Source of the DNA: Clostridia bacterium | GTDB taxonomy: Bacteria > Bacillota > Clostridia > Oscillospirales > CAG-272 | Direction of reading: 5' to 3' | Assembly: GCA_017481225.1 (NCBI GenBank) | Contig: JAFUPM010000068.1 | Span: 1 to 34,005, forward strand | Length of the DNA stretch: 34,005 bases | Shown: in pieces, positions 31,315 through 34,005 of the stretch | How positions within the stretch are numbered: the first letter of the stretch is position 1 | Layout of the letters: the number at the start of each line of letters is the position of its first letter | Position numbers and translations under genes: made by a program | Notes under the pieces: generated by a model | What the model saw: only the letters and a program-made list of their open reading frames with translations | Told to the model about the DNA's origin: nothing | Databases searched by the model: none

Positions 31315-33945
31315 ATGGCTCAAGAAGTAATAGACGACAGAAGTAAACTAAAAACCGTCACCCCGATGATGAGACAGTATCTCGACGTCAAGGAGCAGTA
31401 TCCCGACTATATACTTATGTATAGGCTCGGCGATTTCTACGAGTGCTTTTTCGAGGACGCCATAGTCGCCTCACGAGAGCTGGAGCTGACCCTTACGGGC
31501 AGAGACTGCGGAGATGGAAAGAGAGCCGCAATGTGCGGCGTACCCTTCCACAAGGCGGACGTGTATATCGGCAGGCTCGTTGAGCGCGGCATCAGAGTTG
31601 CAATATGCGAGCAGATTGGCGACCCTAAGTCTGCCGTCGGACTTGTAAAGCGCGAGGTTACACGGGTTGTCACCCCCGGCACCGTCACAGACGCCTCCCT
31701 CTTAGCAGAGGGTAAAAATAACTTCTTGGTCTCACTTTGCTTTGCAAAAAGCAGCGTGGGACTTGCCGCCGCGGATATTTCCACGGGAGAGATTTTCTGC
31801 ACCTATCTTTCAAGCGAGGATTATCTCACCGTCCTTAAAAGCGAGCTTGGAGCATACCAGCCCTCCGAGATTATTATTAATATTGCGGCAGCTAATTGCG
31901 CCGATACCGTGAAGTTTGCCAAGGATAGATTTTCCTCCCTTATCGTAGACAACGCCGAGCGCATCTTCTCCTATGACAGAGCCCGTGATAATATAAAGCG
32001 CATATTCGGCGATGAGGGCGATAAGCTCAACTCTCCCGAGCTTACAATGTCCCTTGGCGCGCTTCTTTGCTACATAGAGCAAACGCAGAAAACCGACGTT
32101 CCCTTCGTCAAGGAAATCAATCTATACAGTAGAGGTCAGTTCTTGGAGCTTGACCTTAATACCCGTCGCAACCTTGAGCTTGTAGAGTCAATGAGAACAA
32201 AGGAAAAACGCGGCTCCTTACTTTGGGTATTGGATAAAACCAAAACCGCAATGGGCGCGCGCCTTCTTCGCTCCTGGCTTCTCAGACCCCTCGTTGACCC
32301 GGCACCCATACAGCATAGACAAGCAGCTGTCGGTGATTTCGTTAAGGGCAGGCGGGAAAGAGAGGAGCTGGCCGCCCTTATGGCGGATATGCTTGATATC
32401 GAACGCCTTACCGCTAAGGCTGTATACGGCACCGCCAACGCGAAGGACCTTAGGGCAATATGCCAGAGTATAGGCAAACTGCCCGAAATTAAAGCCTTAA
32501 TTTCTACATTACCGTCTAATTCCATAAAGAACATCGTCAGGTCCTTAGACACTCTTGACGATATATACGAGCTTCTTGACGGAGCCCTCGTTGACACTCC
32601 TCCCTTTACTATCCGTGAGGGCGGAATGATAAGAGACGGCTTCAACGCGGACGTGGATTACTATCGCTCTATCAAAAACGGCGGCACCGATATTATGCAA
32701 TCTATCGAGCAAAGAGAGCGCGAGGCAACAGGCATCAAAACTCTCAAGGTAGATTACAACAAGGTGTTCGGCTATTATATCGAGGTTACCAAATCCTTCT
32801 CACACCAGGTTCCCGACCGCTACGTCCGTAAGCAGACCCTTGTAAATTGCGAAAGGTACATAACCCAGGAGCTGAAGGAAATGGAAACCGCCATTTTCTC
32901 CGCCGACGAAAAGCTCGTTGCTCTTGAATACGAAATTTTCAGCACTCTCCGCGAGCATATTGCCGAGAACCGCGACAGAATACGCGACACGGCTGCCCTC
33001 GTTGCCGAGCTTGACGTCTACCGTTCCCTCGGTGAGGTAGCCGCTAAGAATAATTACGTAGCTCCCGAGGTTGATATCTCCTCCGAAATAGTTATCCGCG
33101 ACGGCAGACACCCCGTAGTAGAGAAGTTTGTTACCGACTCCTACTTCGTACCCAACGACACCACCCTTGACACGCGGTCGAATAAGGTAATGATTATCAC
33201 AGGCCCTAATATGGCGGGTAAATCCACCTATATGCGCCAGGTTGCCATAATTACCGTTATGGCGCAGATTGGCTCCTTCGTTCCTGCGAGAGAGGCGAGA
33301 GTAGGCGTTGTGGATAAGGTGTTCACCCGTGTTGGCGCATCTGATGACTTGGCTTCGGGTCAGTCCACCTTTATGCTGGAGATGAGCGAGGTTGCCTACA
33401 TTCTCAAGAACGCCACCGCAAGGTCGCTTATAATCTACGACGAGGTAGGCAGAGGCACCAGCACCTTCGACGGTATGTCCATAGCCCGCGCGGTTGTGGA
33501 ATACACCCACTCGAAGAAAATAGGAGCGAAAACTCTCTTCGCCACCCACTATCACGAGCTGACGGATATGGAGGCTCAAATCCCGGGAATTGTAAACTAT
33601 AATATCGCTGCCAAAAAGAAGGGAGACGGCATAATCTTCCTCCGTAAGATTGTAAGAGGCGGCACAGATGACTCCTACGGTATCGAGGTAGCAAAGCTTG
33701 CAGGCGTTCCCGCAGAGGTCGTTAAACGCTCGAAGGAAATACTCGCAAGCATCGAGGGCGGAACAGTAGCGCCCAAGGCATCAAGCGCGCCCCGTGCCGC
33801 GGAGCCCGTCGACCTTCTTTCGGGACTTATGGCGTCGAAGGACAGCGAGGTAGCCGACAAAATCCGCGCCCTCGACGTAAATACAATGACCCCCATAGAG
33901 GCGATAAGCACCCTCTATGAGCTGAAAAAATTCCTTAGTGACTAG
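31315..33945 (+). CDS. mutS: DNA mismatch repair ATPase MutS
   Basis: 876 residues, full length. It recognises base mismatches and small loops after replication and recruits MutL. The N-terminal mismatch-binding domain carries the GDFYE motif (Phe-x-Glu wedge) and GRDCGDGKRAAMCGVPFHKAD. The core and clamp domains follow (LLRSWLLRPL, then YYIEVTKSF), and then the ATPase: Walker A GPNMAGKST (630-638), Walker B beginning D709 in DEVGRGTSTFDG, and FATHYHEL. The C-terminus ends with a helical segment (PIEAISTLYELKKFL). The start has a GAAGAGGA ribosome binding site. mutL would be expected downstream, outside the window. Confidence 0.97.
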   Translation: MAQEVIDDRSKLKTVTPMMRQYLDVKEQYPDYILMYRLGDFYECFFEDAIVASRELELTLTGRDCGDGKRAAMCGVPFHKADVYIGRLVERGIRVAICEQIGDPKSAVGLVKREVTRVVTPGTVTDASLLAEGKNNFLVSLCFAKSSVGLAAADISTGEIFCTYLSSEDYLTVLKSELGAYQPSEIIINIAAANCADTVKFAKDRFSSLIVDNAERIFSYDRARDNIKRIFGDEGDKLNSPELTMSLGALLCYIEQTQKTDVPFVKEINLYSRGQFLELDLNTRRNLELVESMRTKEKRGSLLWVLDKTKTAMGARLLRSWLLRPLVDPAPIQHRQAAVGDFVKGRREREELAALMADMLDIERLTAKAVYGTANAKDLRAICQSIGKLPEIKALISTLPSNSIKNIVRSLDTLDDIYELLDGALVDTPPFTIREGGMIRDGFNADVDYYRSIKNGGTDIMQSIEQREREATGIKTLKVDYNKVFGYYIEVTKSFSHQVPDRYVRKQTLVNCERYITQELKEMETAIFSADEKLVALEYEIFSTLREHIAENRDRIRDTAALVAELDVYRSLGEVAAKNNYVAPEVDISSEIVIRDGRHPVVEKFVTDSYFVPNDTTLDTRSNKVMIITGPNMAGKSTYMRQVAIITVMAQIGSFVPAREARVGVVDKVFTRVGASDDLASGQSTFMLEMSEVAYILKNATARSLIIYDEVGRGTSTFDGMSIARAVVEYTHSKKIGAKTLFATHYHELTDMEAQIPGIVNYNIAAKKKGDGIIFLRKIVRGGTDDSYGIEVAKLAGVPAEVVKRSKEILASIEGGTVAPKASSAPRAAEPVDLLSGLMASKDSEVADKIRALDVNTMTPIEAISTLYELKKFLSD

Positions 33946-33946
33946 C

Positions 33947-34002
33947 TAATAAAGCCCCAAACCACAGCACAGGTTAATAAAGCCCTAACCATACCACAGC
34001 TT
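33947..34002. repeat. 28-base direct repeat after mutS
   Basis: TAATAAAGCCC followed by an AACC...CCACAGC-type stretch occurs at 33947 and again at 33975 (period 28), with several differences. It runs to the window edge, so the copy number is unknown. Confidence 0.55.
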
Positions 34003-34005
34003 AAA

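Overview
The window looks like a chromosome segment from an anaerobic member of the Clostridia (Bacillota), most likely an uncultured gut lineage. The evidence is strong AGGAGG-type ribosome binding sites, consensus TTGACA/TATAAT promoters, a DUF896 protein, an M23 peptidase of SpoIIQ type, and a miaB - ymcA/ricA-like - mutS gene order that matches Bacillus subtilis. GC content is near 50% and the standard code is used. Taxonomy is inferred from these features, not measured.

Layout. 1-1025: 3' end of an L-serine dehydratase alpha subunit, a DUF896 protein and a zinc-ribbon membrane protein, closed by a terminator. 1246-3292 (minus strand): homoserine dehydrogenase behind a structured leader, and a membrane-anchored M23 peptidase. 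3508-6878 (plus): a cytidylate-kinase-like protein fused to a ParB/sulfiredoxin-like domain, arginyl-tRNA synthetase and YebC, ending in a terminator. 7107-28065: an accessory region. 28346-29137: an AraC-family regulator. 29269-33945: miaB, a YlbF/YmcA-family protein and mutS.

The accessory region is the notable part. It holds four paralogous proteins of a family I cannot name. Three are lipoproteins of about 1200 residues: a lipobox, an N-terminal alpha/beta domain like those preceding catalytic modules of glycosidases, a central alpha-helical (probably toroid) domain, and two beta-sandwich-like C-terminal domains. The fourth (7107-8645) consists of the central domain alone, with no export signal. 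Between them lie a minus-strand pair (GH42-like glycosidase and M20 amidohydrolase) and an SPFH/zinc-ribbon/TPM membrane cluster. My reading is a carbohydrate- or glycoconjugate-processing locus, with an AraC regulator at its edge, inserted between housekeeping genes.

Intergenic DNA here is unusually repeat-rich. There is a palindrome-packed MITE-like block at 16058-16600, a 65-bp tandem array at 20280-20546, a 38-bp array at 23875-23988, a CG-rich short-repeat array at 28081-28245, and decayed copies of the miaB 3' end at 30663-30746. No tRNA, rRNA, CRISPR array or transposase was seen.
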